Shown here one piece after another: positions 9,793 to 17,840 of a DNA stretch of 26,706 bases. Under the pieces are notes generated by a model. The model ran no database searches and had not been told where the DNA came from. It was given only the letters and a program-made list of their open reading frames with translations. The position numbers and the translations under genes were made by a program. How positions within the stretch are numbered: the first letter of the stretch is position 1; the number at the start of each line of letters is the position of its first letter. The DNA lies in the NCBI GenBank assembly GCA_043762325.1, contig JAYUMU010000102.1, forward strand, positions 1 to 26,706, given 5' to 3'. Origin of the DNA: JANXSS01 sp025356535 (lineage in GTDB: Bacteria > Pseudomonadota > Gammaproteobacteria > Burkholderiales > Burkholderiaceae_D).

Positions 9793-10944
9793 GTGCGTTT
9801 TTGCCTGCCTTTGCTCTTCGCTTCACTGGGCCTGGTGTTTGCCACCTGGGCCTCGCGCATACCGGCGCTGCGTGACCTGCTGCATCTGAGCGCCGGCCAG
9901 CTTGGCGTGGCCCTGCTGTGCGCCGGCATCGGCGCCATTGCGGCCTTTCCGCTGGCGGCCTGGATGACGGCGCGTTTCGGTGCGCCCCGTTCGGCCGCCT
10001 GGTCCGGTTGCGCCATGCTGGCAGCACTGGCCGCACTGGCCTTCTCGCCGCGCCTGGCGATCCTGATGGCACTACTGGGTTGCATGGGTGCGGCGGCGAG
10101 CTGCTTCGATGTGGCGATCAATGCCATCGGCGCGGTCGCTGAAAAAAAAGCCGGACGCTCGATCATGTCGATGCTGCACGCCTGGTTCTGTGTCGGCACG
10201 CTTGCCGGGGCGCTGGGCGGCAGTGCGGTGGCAAGCCTGGGCATTGCGCCGCAAGGCCATTTCCTGCTCGTTTCTGCCGTCATGGCCGTGCCCCTGCTGC
10301 TGGCCTGCCGCACGCTGGGCGCCGCAGCCGGCAGCAGCGGCGCTGGTGCCGGCGCAGGCGCGCCTTCGCCCGCTACGCTGCGGCAGGCCATCGCGGGCAA
10401 ATTTCGCCTGCCGCCACGACCCCTGCTGCTGCTTGGCCTGATCGGCTTTTGCGGGGCGATCGCCGAAGGCGGCATTGCCGACTGGAGCGGCGTCTTCCTG
10501 CAGGATCAGCTCGGCGCCGGCGCCGGCATGGCGCCGCTTGCCTACGCCGCGTTTTCGGCTGCCATGCTGGCTGCGCGCCTGGTTGCCGACCGTTTGAAGG
10601 ACCGCTTCGGCGCCCAGGCCGTGGTTGCCGCCGGCGGCATGCTCGCGGCCATCGGCATCGGCGTTGCGGCAAGCGGCGTCGGCGTGGCTGCCGCCGTTGC
10701 CGGCTTCGCGCTGGCAGGCGGCGGCCTGGCAGGCGTGTTTCCGTTCGTCTTCAGCGCCGCCGGCCGGGCCGGGCCGACCGCCCTGGCCGGCGTGGCGACC
10801 ATCAGCTATTGCGGCGGCCTGATCGGGCCGCCGGTCATCGGCTTCATCGGCCAGTTTGCCGGCCTGCCGATTGCGCTCGGCTGCCTTGGCTTGGTGTGTG
10901 CGGCAATGGCGATCGTGGCCGGCCGCACCGGGAGCCTGGCCTGA
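9793..10944 (+). CDS. MFS transporter, YbjJ-like
   Basis: A roughly 383-residue major facilitator protein with about 12 hydrophobic helices. The opening LPLLFASLGLVFATWASRIPALRD and the segment FDVAINAIGAVAEKKAGRSIMSMLHAWFCVGTLAG resemble the YbjJ-type branch, whose substrate is unknown. A second half with GFCGAIAEGGIADWSGVFL and GGLIGPPVIGFIGQ follows. ATG 9724 would overlap the upstream gene by 59 bases, but codons 9724-9782 include TCA, AGG, ACA and TCT, unlike the rest of the gene, so that stretch is read as a shadow. GTG 9793, ten bases after the upstream stop, is proposed. It lacks a clear ribosome binding site and may rely on reinitiation. Confidence 0.85.
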   Translation: MRFCLPLLFASLGLVFATWASRIPALRDLLHLSAGQLGVALLCAGIGAIAAFPLAAWMTARFGAPRSAAWSGCAMLAALAALAFSPRLAILMALLGCMGAAASCFDVAINAIGAVAEKKAGRSIMSMLHAWFCVGTLAGALGGSAVASLGIAPQGHFLLVSAVMAVPLLLACRTLGAAAGSSGAGAGAGAPSPATLRQAIAGKFRLPPRPLLLLGLIGFCGAIAEGGIADWSGVFLQDQLGAGAGMAPLAYAAFSAAMLAARLVADRLKDRFGAQAVVAAGGMLAAIGIGVAASGVGVAAAVAGFALAGGGLAGVFPFVFSAAGRAGPTALAGVATISYCGGLIGPPVIGFIGQFAGLPIALGCLGLVCAAMAIVAGRTGSLA

Positions 10945-11145
10945 GGGTATTGCCGGCAGGCGCCCCCGGAGCACCGTCGTGCCGCAGCGGGCGCAAAATT
11001 CGACATGGCGTATGCGGGATGCGTATCGATCGTATCGGTCCGGGCCGCAATGCAAGGCGCCGTGCAGCGGGCCACGCCAGCGCGCTGCAACGCCGCAATG
11101 CGGTTCGAAGCGGCGCGTAGCGCGTACGCCATTGCGAAATCTGTT

Positions 11146-12426
11146 CTAGGCCTTGCGCACGCTCTCGCTCTTCGGCGAATCGAAGTAGTACGTCGTGCGC
11201 TTGCGCGGACTGAGGTATTCATGCACTTCGCGGGCGAGCTGCGCCGGTTTCAGGCTGGCGGCAACGTTGATGTCGGTTTCTGTCATCAGGTCGATGATGA
11301 TCGCCTCCGCCTTCGGCACGGCCTTGTCGTAGATGAGGATGCTGGGGCGCAGCGGCTTGGAGGAATTGACCGACACCACCATGCCCAGGGTATCGTCGGA
11401 CAGGCGCACGATGGTGCCCGGCGGATAGACGCCCATGCAGCGGATGAACATGTTCAGCGGCGCCGCATCGAAATGCTGGCGCTGCTGCGCAAACATCTGC
11501 GACAGCGCTTCATAGGGCGTGACCGAGTCGAGCAGGTTGGGCTGGTTGCACAGGTTGTCGTAGGTGTTGACGATGGCGACGATGCGCGCCAGGGTCGAAA
11601 TCTGCGCGCCTTTCAATTGCAGCGGATAGCCGCTGCCGTCGGCATGCTCGTGATGCTGGCCGATGATGTCCGTTGCCGCGCGCGACAGGCCGAGCTTGGC
11701 GGCTGTCGCCAGGCCGTACTGCGGATGCTGCTGCATCAGGTTGCGCTCGGCGCGGGTGTGCGGCTCGGTCTTCAGGCGCACCCGGTCGGGAATGTCGAGC
11801 TTGCCGATGTCATGGAACAGGCAGCCGACGCCCAGCTGCTTGATGTCGGCTGCCGGCACGTCGAGTTCGCGCGCCAGCATCATCGCCAGCACGGTCACGT
11901 TCAGGGAATGAAAATACATCTCCTCGCCGGCCACCTTGTCGTTCATCAGGTGGATCGCGATGTCCTTGTTGGTCAAAATCGAGTCGAGCATCTGCTGCAC
12001 CAGCTGCTCGGCGCCCTGGTGGGAGGCCAGAGGCCGCGAGAACAGATTGGTGTTGATGTCCTTTAAGGCCGCCGCCGCCTTGATGAACTGCGTCTCGCAC
12101 TGCGCCACGGCAGCGCGCTGTTCGAGAATGCGCGCCACCCGTTCGCGCTTGGCGAGCATGGCCGGCGTGTCCTCCTGCGGCGCGGCGACCGCTGCGGGGG
12201 CGCTGCCGCCGGTGCTGGCCGGCAGCGGGCGGGCATCGCTGCGGCTGGGGTCGACCTGGATGCGCTGCAGGCCCAGGCGCTGCAGCTCGGCGAGCTGCTC
12301 GGCGTTCTTGATCTTGAAGCTGTTGCGGGCAAAGTCGTGATCGAGCCAGTTCATTTCCAGGATCACGAATATGCCGACCTGAAGCTGCTCGGGTGCGATA
12401 TAGACGGGTTTGGAAGACAAGGTCAT
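11146..12426 (-). CDS. DUF3391/HD-GYP cyclic-di-GMP phosphodiesterase
   Basis: A 426-residue cytoplasmic protein with an N-terminal DUF3391 domain (VYIAPEQLQVGIFVILEMNW, about 8-60), an Ala/Pro-rich linker (65-90) and an HD-GYP domain (about 155-330). Catalytic motifs are complete: His205-Asp206 in FHDIGKLDIPD, and HHEHADGSGYP with His258-His259 and the GYP triplet at 266-268. HD-GYP enzymes hydrolyse cyclic di-GMP and so favour motility over biofilm; some also act on other cyclic dinucleotides. A C-terminal segment (about 340-426) includes PPGTIVRLSDDTLGMVV, common in this subgroup. ATG 12426 fits the DUF3391 start; an in-frame TTG at 12483 would add 19 residues. It lies 49 bases downstream of the MAPEG gene on the same strand. 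Confidence 0.92.
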   Translation of the reverse strand: MTLSSKPVYIAPEQLQVGIFVILEMNWLDHDFARNSFKIKNAEQLAELQRLGLQRIQVDPSRSDARPLPASTGGSAPAAVAAPQEDTPAMLAKRERVARILEQRAAVAQCETQFIKAAAALKDINTNLFSRPLASHQGAEQLVQQMLDSILTNKDIAIHLMNDKVAGEEMYFHSLNVTVLAMMLARELDVPAADIKQLGVGCLFHDIGKLDIPDRVRLKTEPHTRAERNLMQQHPQYGLATAAKLGLSRAATDIIGQHHEHADGSGYPLQLKGAQISTLARIVAIVNTYDNLCNQPNLLDSVTPYEALSQMFAQQRQHFDAAPLNMFIRCMGVYPPGTIVRLSDDTLGMVVSVNSSKPLRPSILIYDKAVPKAEAIIIDLMTETDINVAASLKPAQLAREVHEYLSPRKRTTYYFDSPKSESVRKA

Positions 12427-12475
12427 GGCCGAAGGATAATCGAAAGTATCTGGATTGCCATCGGGTCGGTACGTT

Positions 12476-12868
12476 TCACGCAATCAACAAGGCGCGCACT
12501 GTTGCGCCGATCAGCACCAGCGTGGCCAGCAGCGCGATGCCGAACCCCGGACCGCGTTTCGCCGGGTCGCGGTAATAGCCCACCGCATACAGGATGCGCC
12601 CGGCAAGCCACGCCACCGCGCACAGGGCGGCGAAGCGGTCGCTGTAGAACACCGCGCACAGCCAGAGCGCCGGCAGGAACAGCACCAGCTGCTCGACCGT
12701 GTTGGCATGCACCCGCAGCACGCTCAGGAACGCCGGCGGCCCATCCGTTGCCGGTGCATCGATTTTGAACCTGGCGCGGGCGCGGCCGACGTTGAAGGTC
12801 AGCCAGAACAGCAGCAGCACCGCCAGCGTGGCCCAGGCGGTCCAGACGCAGGCGCCTGCCGGGCTCAT
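12476..12868 (-). CDS. MAPEG family membrane protein
   Basis: A 130-residue protein with about four hydrophobic helices and the MAPEG signature RVHANTVEQLVLFLPALWL, followed by GRILYAVGYYRDPAKRGPGF. MAPEG proteins include microsomal glutathione transferases and leukotriene C4 synthase in eukaryotes. Bacterial members are inner-membrane proteins, some with glutathione transferase or peroxidase activity, but most are uncharacterised. ATG 12868 overlaps the TGA of a 15-codon mini-ORF (ATGA) that carries the good ribosome binding site, so its translation probably depends on that leader. It shares strand and probably transcript with the HD-GYP gene, without an obvious functional link. Confidence 0.85.
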   Translation of the reverse strand: MSPAGACVWTAWATLAVLLLFWLTFNVGRARARFKIDAPATDGPPAFLSVLRVHANTVEQLVLFLPALWLCAVFYSDRFAALCAVAWLAGRILYAVGYYRDPAKRGPGFGIALLATLVLIGATVRALLIA

Positions 12869-12912
12869 CGGCTGGCCCTGCGGGTGGCAACTGCAGTGGC
12901 GTGACGGTTCAT
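12865..12912 (-). CDS. 15-codon leader mini-ORF before the MAPEG gene
   Basis: The minus strand has AAAGGA (12918-12923) five bases before ATG 12912; a second ATG at 12915 is only two bases away. The frame reads MNRHATAVATRRASR and stops at TGA 12865-12867, overlapping the MAPEG ATG by four bases. The MAPEG start itself has no ribosome binding site. The peptide is not recognised. Either it is a translational coupler, or it marks a frameshifted N-terminus; the MAPEG frame upstream of its ATG does not look coding, which favours a coupler. Confidence 0.5.
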   Translation of the reverse strand: MNRHATAVATRRASR

Positions 12913-13080
12913 CATGTTCCTTTACAAAAAAATTTTGGCAAAGTGCATGTCTGCATGGCACGCCCCGCCTGGTTTGCATGATACTGCAAGGCGACCTTCC
13001 TGCAGCGGCGCCATGCTGCAGGCGTATGATCCTGACGATGCGATTGACCGGCCCGTTGCCGGTGGTCGACTGGAGCCATG

Positions 13081-13848
13081 ATGTTGAAATTAAACGCTGG
13101 GCAGATCGAACAGTTCCACCAGGAGGGTTACCTGATCCTGCGTTCGCTGGTGCCGGAGCCGATCTGTGCCTTGATGCAGTCGATTACCGATGCCCACCTG
13201 GAAGCAGCCGTCGAGCCGCTGGAATACGAAGCCGAAGTCGGCTATCCGGGTGCGCCGGCGTCGCTGGCCGCCCCAGGCGGGCGCACGGTGCGCCGCCTGC
13301 GCGGCGCCTACCGGCGTCACCGCTGCTTCAGCGCCTGGGCCGAAGACCCCAGCGTGGTCGGTGCGGTGCGCCAGTTGCTGCGCGAACCGGTCTGCCTGAC
13401 GCTGGCCCATCACAACTGCGTCATGACGAAGCACCCGGACTTCGGCAGCGCCACCGGCTGGCATCGCGACATGCGCTACTGGTCGTTCACGCGGCCCGAA
13501 CTGATCTGCGCCTGGCTGGCGCTCGGACCGGAAGACCAGCATAACGGCGGCCTGCACTTCATCGCCCAGTCGCATCGGTTGCAGCCGGCGCCGGAGCAGT
13601 TGGACGAGATGCATTTCCTGCGCCCGGAGGTGCCGCAGAATGCCGCGCTGCTGGCGTCTGCCGTGCCGTTGTCGCTGCAGGCCGGCGACGTCGTGCTGTT
13701 TCACAGCGGCCTGTTCCATGCGGCCGGCCAGAACCGCTCGCCGTCGGTCAAGTGCTCGATCGCCTTCGCCTATCACGGCGCCAGCAATGCCGCCCTGGAC
13801 GGCAGCAAGTCGGCCGTGGCCGGATGCATTGCCCTGCCACTGCGCTAG
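13081..13848 (+). CDS. Phytanoyl-CoA dioxygenase (PhyH) family protein
   Basis: A 255-residue Fe(II)/2-oxoglutarate-dependent oxygenase. It opens with LNAGQIEQFHQEGYLILRSLVP, typical of PhyH proteins. The facial triad is visible as His128 and Asp130 in GWHRDMRYW and His213 in GLFHAAGQN, followed by Arg219 in NRSPSVK, which would bind the 2-oxoglutarate carboxylate. The family hydroxylates acyl-CoAs, amino acids or secondary metabolites; the substrate here is unknown. ATG 13081 was chosen because GGAG (13072-13075) lies five bases upstream; ATG 13078 is immediately before it. The upstream gap contains an inverted repeat, CTGCAGC (13000-13006) with GCTGCAG (13015-13021), a possible operator. 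Confidence 0.88.
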   Translation: MLKLNAGQIEQFHQEGYLILRSLVPEPICALMQSITDAHLEAAVEPLEYEAEVGYPGAPASLAAPGGRTVRRLRGAYRRHRCFSAWAEDPSVVGAVRQLLREPVCLTLAHHNCVMTKHPDFGSATGWHRDMRYWSFTRPELICAWLALGPEDQHNGGLHFIAQSHRLQPAPEQLDEMHFLRPEVPQNAALLASAVPLSLQAGDVVLFHSGLFHAAGQNRSPSVKCSIAFAYHGASNAALDGSKSAVAGCIALPLR

Positions 13849-13870
13849 GTCCGCTCCCCACCGGCGTTTT

Positions 13871-13900
13871 GAATGCCGGTGCATGCCGGTCAATGCCGGA
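13871..13900. repeat. Three in-register 10-bp repeats with ATGCCGG core
   Basis: GAATGCCGGT, GCATGCCGGT and CAATGCCGGA follow one another exactly, so the ATGCCGG core recurs every ten bases, about one helical turn. The first copy also forms a hairpin with CACCGGC at 13859-13865 (pairing with GCCGGTG at 13875-13881). The array starts 22 bases after the PhyH stop and lies upstream of the PfpI gene. It could be a multi-copy protein binding site or a slippage product. Confidence 0.7.
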
Positions 13901-13956
13901 CACCGCGCTGTGGGGATCGGGTCGTTTGAACCATGCCTTGCAATCGTGGTCAGTGT

Positions 13957-14000
13957 TGCAAGTTCGGTATGTTTGCGAACTTGCATTGTCATCCATGACA
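13957..14000. promoter_or_regulatory. Two adjacent palindromes upstream of the PfpI gene
   Basis: TGCAAGTTCG (13957-13966) and CGAACTTGCA (13976-13985) form a perfect 10-bp inverted repeat with a nine-base spacer. One base later TGTCAT-CC-ATGACA (13987-14000) is a second perfect palindrome. Both lie 84-127 bases upstream of ATG 14084 with no T-tract, so they look more like operator sites for dimeric regulators than a terminator. No confident -35/-10 pair could be fixed around them. Confidence 0.6.
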
Positions 14001-14083
14001 CCTTGCGGTAACGGTTCCGGCATGCGTCCGGCGCAGCCACGGCGCCGGAACCCTTCCGCACCAATCAATCAAAGGACAATTCC

Positions 14084-14689
14084 ATGAACCAGAATCTGAA
14101 CGGCACGCGTGTTGCCATATTGCTAACCGACGGCTTCGAGCAGGCCGAACTGACCGGCCCGCAGGAAGCGCTGCAGCAGGCCGGCGCGGTGACGACCATC
14201 ATTTCCAGCAAGCCCGGCAAGGTGCAAGGCTTCAACCATGACGAAAAAGCCGATGCATTTGCCGTCCAGGCAACTTTCGACGATGCCGATGCCGATCCTG
14301 ACCGGTTCGACGCGGTATTGCTGCCGGGCGGCGTCATGAATGCCGACCAGATCCGCATCCTGCCGCAGGCGCAGGCCTTCGTGCAGGCAATCGATGCGGC
14401 GCACAAGCCGCTGGCGGTCATCTGCCACGGCGCCTGGCTGCTGATATCGGCCGGTCTCGTCGACGGGCGCAGCCTGACGTCATGGCCGACGCTGCAGGAC
14501 GATATCCGCAATGCCGGCGGCACCTGGCTCGACTCGGAAGTGGTGCAGGATCAGAACTGGGTCAGCAGTCGCAAGCCGGCCGACATACCGGCCTTCAACG
14601 AAAAGCTGATGGACATGCTGGGCAGCCGTTTCCAGGCGAATGCACAAGCGGGTAGCCAGCCAGGCGCGAGCGCCAACGCGACACCTTGA
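14084..14689 (+). CDS. DJ-1/PfpI family protein
   Basis: A 201-residue cytoplasmic protein of the class I glutamine amidotransferase-like superfamily. It has VAILLTDGFEQAELTGP with Glu19, DAVLLPGGVMNAD at the oxyanion region, and the nucleophile elbow AVICHGAWLL with Cys114-His115, followed by GRSLTSWPTLQDDIRNAGGTWLD and VSSRKPADIPAFN. This is the YhbO/PfpI subgroup, which includes stress-protection proteins reported as glyoxalases or protein and nucleotide deglycases; the physiological activity is debated. The last 25 residues (Ala/Gln/Gly-rich) extend beyond the usual family end. AAAGGACA precedes ATG 14084 with good spacing. The two palindromes upstream suggest its own regulation. Confidence 0.92.
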   Translation: MNQNLNGTRVAILLTDGFEQAELTGPQEALQQAGAVTTIISSKPGKVQGFNHDEKADAFAVQATFDDADADPDRFDAVLLPGGVMNADQIRILPQAQAFVQAIDAAHKPLAVICHGAWLLISAGLVDGRSLTSWPTLQDDIRNAGGTWLDSEVVQDQNWVSSRKPADIPAFNEKLMDMLGSRFQANAQAGSQPGASANATP

Positions 14690-15004
14690 GGCGATTCGGC
14701 GAATCGGGTCGACCGGATCGGCCGGAATTTGTGGTTTTTCCAGCAAAATCGATCGAGACTGTGGAATCAGGTAAACCAAAACACTTTGCCATGCGTTAGA
14801 GCACCACGCCCATCGAGGGACTTGCCGGCAACGATGTGTCTGCCGGCTGCCTGCGTGATGTGGTATTTCGAGCTGTGTGCATGGAAAAGGTATCCGATGG
14901 CTTACCCGATTTCGGGAGGCGGCGAGTACCGGCCGGGCCTGCAAAATGCCTTTTGGCGTGCAGGCCGCGCACTAGTTCCCATTTTAAAATTACGGAGAAA
15001 CCCA
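14690..15004. other. Intergenic region before the DUF4148-like gene
   Basis: A 315-base gap with no convincing gene. It begins with a short stem, CGATTC/GAATCG (14692-14706), without a T-tract. Near the 3' end GCCTGC (14937-14942) pairs with GCAGGC (14960-14965), a hairpin that would lie in the leader just upstream of the ribosome binding site GGAG (14994-14997). An AT-rich TTTTAAAATTA follows at 14982-14992. No promoter pair is clear. Confidence 0.4.
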
Positions 15005-15424
15005 ATGAAAAAAGCGCTTCTGATCCTCGCACTGCCCCTGATCCAATTCGCCGCGACCCAGTCTTTTGCCGCTGATGCAGCCGCTCCGGCAGCCGCAAAA
15101 ACCCGCGTCGAAGTCAAGGAAGAAGCCAAGGTCTCGGCAAAGTCCGGCGACACAGCAACCAAGACCGGCGAAGCAGGTCCTGCTGCAGTCATCGACAAGA
15201 AAGCCGCTGCCGGCACCAAGACCCGCAAGGAAGTCAAGGACGACACCAAGGCAGCTGCCAAGGCTGGCGAACTGCCAAAAGCCGGCGAAGCCGCTGCTGC
15301 ACAAGAAGTCGACAAGAAGCCAACGAGCACCAAAGCCCGCGCTGATGTCAAGGTCGGCGCCAAGGCTGCTGCCGGCGACAAGGAAGTCAAGATCGGTAGC
15401 GACAACACCAAGACCGGTCATTAA
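15005..15424 (+). CDS. Exported Lys/Ala-rich repeat protein, DUF4148-like
   Basis: A 139-residue protein with a clear signal peptide (residues 1-22, ending SFA before ADA) and an extremely biased mature part rich in Lys, Ala, Glu and Thr, with no cysteine and no aromatic residue. The mature part consists of about 2.5 degenerate repeats of 38-40 residues, each starting KTR-x-EVK or KAR-x-DVK, then AKAxAKxGE, and ending DKK. Similar small periplasmic proteins with KTRAEVKAE-type repeats are common in Burkholderiales and often grouped with DUF4148; their function is unknown. A good ribosome binding site GGAG is seven bases before ATG 15005. It is probably monocistronic, with a strong terminator close behind. 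Confidence 0.8.
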   Translation: MKKALLILALPLIQFAATQSFAADAAAPAAAKTRVEVKEEAKVSAKSGDTATKTGEAGPAAVIDKKAAAGTKTRKEVKDDTKAAAKAGELPKAGEAAAAQEVDKKPTSTKARADVKVGAKAAAGDKEVKIGSDNTKTGH

Positions 15425-15492
15425 TCGTCACTGACGACCTGATGCCCGACTGAAGCAGCCCTGCCGTGACGGCAGGGCCGATGCCAAGGTTG

Positions 15493-15531
15493 AAAAATGC
15501 GCGACCGGGAAACCGGTGGCGCATTTTTTTT
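15493..15531. terminator. Strong bidirectional intrinsic terminator
   Basis: AAAAATGCGC (15493-15502) pairs with GCGCATTTTT (15519-15528). After one G-G mismatch, ACCGG (15504-15508) pairs with CCGGT (15513-15517) around a GAAA tetraloop, and eight T residues end the structure (15524-15531). The A-tract at the left base gives five T residues on the minus strand, so it can also stop transcription from the aminopeptidase gene. A smaller GC-only hairpin (GCCCTGCCG/CGGCAGGGC, 15458-15478) precedes it. Confidence 0.88.
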
Positions 15532-15660
15532 GCAGGCCGATTTTTTGCACGCCGATCGGCGCGGGTCCGTTGCAACGCACAGGCTGCGCTGCAGCCGGCC
15601 CTGTGGATACGGTCACTTTGAACCGGTCTTGTCAAACCGGACAGGGCAACCTGTTCGTTC

Positions 15661-17499
15661 TCACGCGGCTCCGGCCGCGGCGCTGCCCGCGATGGCCTGC
15701 GTGCGCAGTTCCAGCCAGGCGCGCGCTGCGCCGGTGACGTGGGGCAGCAGGCGGCTGCGCACCGTCGCATGATAGTCGTCGATCCAGGCGACCTCGTCGG
15801 CGCGCAGCAAGGACCGGTCCATGCAGCGGGTATCGATCGGACACAGGGTCAGCGTCTCGAAGGCCAGGTACTCGCCGAATTGCGTCGTCTCCACGCTGCG
15901 GTTGAGCACCAGGTTCTCGATGCGCACGCCCCATTGCTGCGGCCGGTAGATGCCAGGCTCGATCGAGGTGATCATGCCCGGCTCCATGGCCGTATGCGGC
16001 TCCGGCATGGCGGAAGCCGAAATCACCTGGGGGCCTTCATGCACGTTCAGGAAGTAGCCGACGCCATGTCCGGTGCCGTGGCCATAATCGATGCCGGCGG
16101 CCCAGATCGGCGCGCGCGCAATCGCGTCGAGCATCGGTGAGCGGGTGCCGCGCGGAAAACGCGTCGACGACAGCGCGATGACGCCCTTCAATACCAGCGT
16201 GAAGTCGCGCATCTGCGCCGCCGATGGCGTACCCACCGGCACCACGCGGGTGATGTCGGTGGTGCCGCCAAGGTACTGGCCGCCGGAGTCGATGAGCAAC
16301 AATCCGTCGCCGGCAATCGTGGCATGCGATTCGGCGCTCGCATGATAGTGCGGCATGGCGCCGTTCGCATTGAAGCCGGCAATCGTGCCGAAGCTGGCGC
16401 AGACAAAGCCCGGGCGCAGCGCGCGATGCGACGTGATCCGGGCGTCGATTTCATGTTCGGTGATGGTCTGGCTGGTCAGCGCCGGCTCCAGCCAGGCAAA
16501 GAATTCGCACAGCGCCGCACCGTCCTGCTCCATGGTCGCACGCACCTGCGCAGCATCGGCATCGGACTTGCGCGACTTGGCAAAGGTGGTCGGATTGATC
16601 GCCTCGATCACGTTGACCCCAGGTGCGACGGCGTCGCGCAGGCCCAGCGTAATACGGCGCGGATCGATCAGCAGGCGGGTTTCGGCTGCCAGCAGCGACA
16701 GCGCCACCGGCGCCTGCAGGTACGGCGCCAGCGTCACGCCGTCCCCCGCCAGTGCTGCTGCCACCGTCGGCGGCACCTTGCCGTCAGCCACGAAAAGCGT
16801 GGCGGTTTCCAGGCCAATGAGTGCATGGGCGACGAAGACCGGATTGAAGCCGACATCGGCGCCGCGCAGGTTGAACAGGTAGGCGATGTCGTCGAGGGTG
16901 GAAATGAAATGTACCTGCGCATCCTGCCGGCTCATGGCCGTGCGCAGATCGGCCAGCTTGTCGGCCCGGCTGCGGCTTGCCTGGGGCGCGGTGTGCTCGT
17001 AGATCGCCGGCGTCGGCAGGCCCGGCCGGTCGCTCCAGACCGCATCGATCAGGTCGACATCGGTGCGCAGGCCGATGCCACGCGCCTCCAGCGCCTGCAG
17101 CAGCAGGCGCGCCGTTGCCAGGCCGAGCACTGCGCCATCGGCGCCGACGGTCTGGCCGGCAGCCAGGTTCGCCGCCAGCCAATCGATATGCAGGGTGCTG
17201 GCGCCGGTCGGTATTTTCATCAGCGCGATGCCGCTGCCGGCCAGTTCTGCTTCGGCCTGCGCCCAGTAGCGGCCGTCCGCCCACAGGCCGGCAAAGTCCG
17301 CGGTCACGACGAGCGTGCCGACCGAGCCGGTGAAACCCGACAGCCAGACGCGTGCCTGCCAGCGCGCCGGCAGGTATTCGGACAGGTGCGGGCCCGAGGA
17401 CGGCACGATCCAGGCAGCCAGGCCACGCTCGGCCATTGCACTGCGCAGCAGGGCGATACGCTGGCGAACGAGCGCGCGGGGTGCGACAAGAGTATCCAT
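15661..17499 (-). CDS. Xaa-Pro aminopeptidase (aminopeptidase P, M24B)
   Basis: A 612-residue cytosolic metallopeptidase removing the N-terminal residue before proline. Its length and domain layout match the eukaryotic XPNPEP1-type long form rather than the roughly 440-residue E. coli PepP: two creatinase-like N-terminal domains (about 10-150 and 160-310) and a C-terminal pita-bread domain (about 315-540). Metal ligands visible by family comparison are Asp404 in LLIDSGGQY, Asp415 in GGTTDITR, a His in YGHGTGHGVG (474 or 478), Glu514 in SIEPGIY and Glu528 in VRIENLV. The C-terminal segment DEVAWIDDYHATVRSRLLPHV is also typical. ATG 17499 starts MDTLVAPRALVRQRIALLRSAM, a normal family beginning. 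It is divergent from the ligase operon. Confidence 0.95.
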   Translation of the reverse strand: MDTLVAPRALVRQRIALLRSAMAERGLAAWIVPSSGPHLSEYLPARWQARVWLSGFTGSVGTLVVTADFAGLWADGRYWAQAEAELAGSGIALMKIPTGASTLHIDWLAANLAAGQTVGADGAVLGLATARLLLQALEARGIGLRTDVDLIDAVWSDRPGLPTPAIYEHTAPQASRSRADKLADLRTAMSRQDAQVHFISTLDDIAYLFNLRGADVGFNPVFVAHALIGLETATLFVADGKVPPTVAAALAGDGVTLAPYLQAPVALSLLAAETRLLIDPRRITLGLRDAVAPGVNVIEAINPTTFAKSRKSDADAAQVRATMEQDGAALCEFFAWLEPALTSQTITEHEIDARITSHRALRPGFVCASFGTIAGFNANGAMPHYHASAESHATIAGDGLLLIDSGGQYLGGTTDITRVVPVGTPSAAQMRDFTLVLKGVIALSSTRFPRGTRSPMLDAIARAPIWAAGIDYGHGTGHGVGYFLNVHEGPQVISASAMPEPHTAMEPGMITSIEPGIYRPQQWGVRIENLVLNRSVETTQFGEYLAFETLTLCPIDTRCMDRSLLRADEVAWIDDYHATVRSRLLPHVTGAARAWLELRTQAIAGSAAAGAA

Positions 17500-17840
17500 T
17501 GGTGCCAGTCAAGGTGATGCCGGAGCGGCAATGCTGCAATCATACAGAGGGCGCGCGAGGCTGCGTGACGATGCTGCGCTGCGCCATCGAAAAACCGTGA
17601 AAGCTGCGGTGAATCGTCGGTCGAGACCGGCATCGGCGTGCGCTGCGGCTTATCATGCAGACACGCCAGGCGGCAGTAAGACAGACGTAAGCCTCGTGTT
17701 GCAGACTCGGGCACGTTCCCCGTAAAAATTCCAGGGTGGGCATCAAGGCGGGCACGGCATTACCTATAACAGCACAGCGCAACAGCGCCGGACCACCGGT
17801 GCACGCGCGACTCGACCCACACGACAGTACAAAGGCGGGT
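17500..17840. other. Divergent intergenic region between peptidase and ligase operon
   Basis: A 341-base gap from which the aminopeptidase (-) and the ligase/ABC operon (+) diverge. The best promoter-like element for the operon is TATAAC at 17765-17770 (five of six to the -10 consensus), about 70 bases before ATG 17841, but no matching -35 lies 16-18 bases upstream. A second possibility is TTGCAG (17699-17704), 18 bases, TAAAAA (17723-17728). GTAAGACAGACGTAAG near 17676-17691 contains a direct GTAAG repeat. No gene is visible. Confidence 0.35.

Noticed and set aside
14836..15075. 79-codon plus-strand frame before the DUF4148-like gene
   Set aside because: It lacks a ribosome binding site and domain, and overlaps the start of a better-supported gene in another frame.
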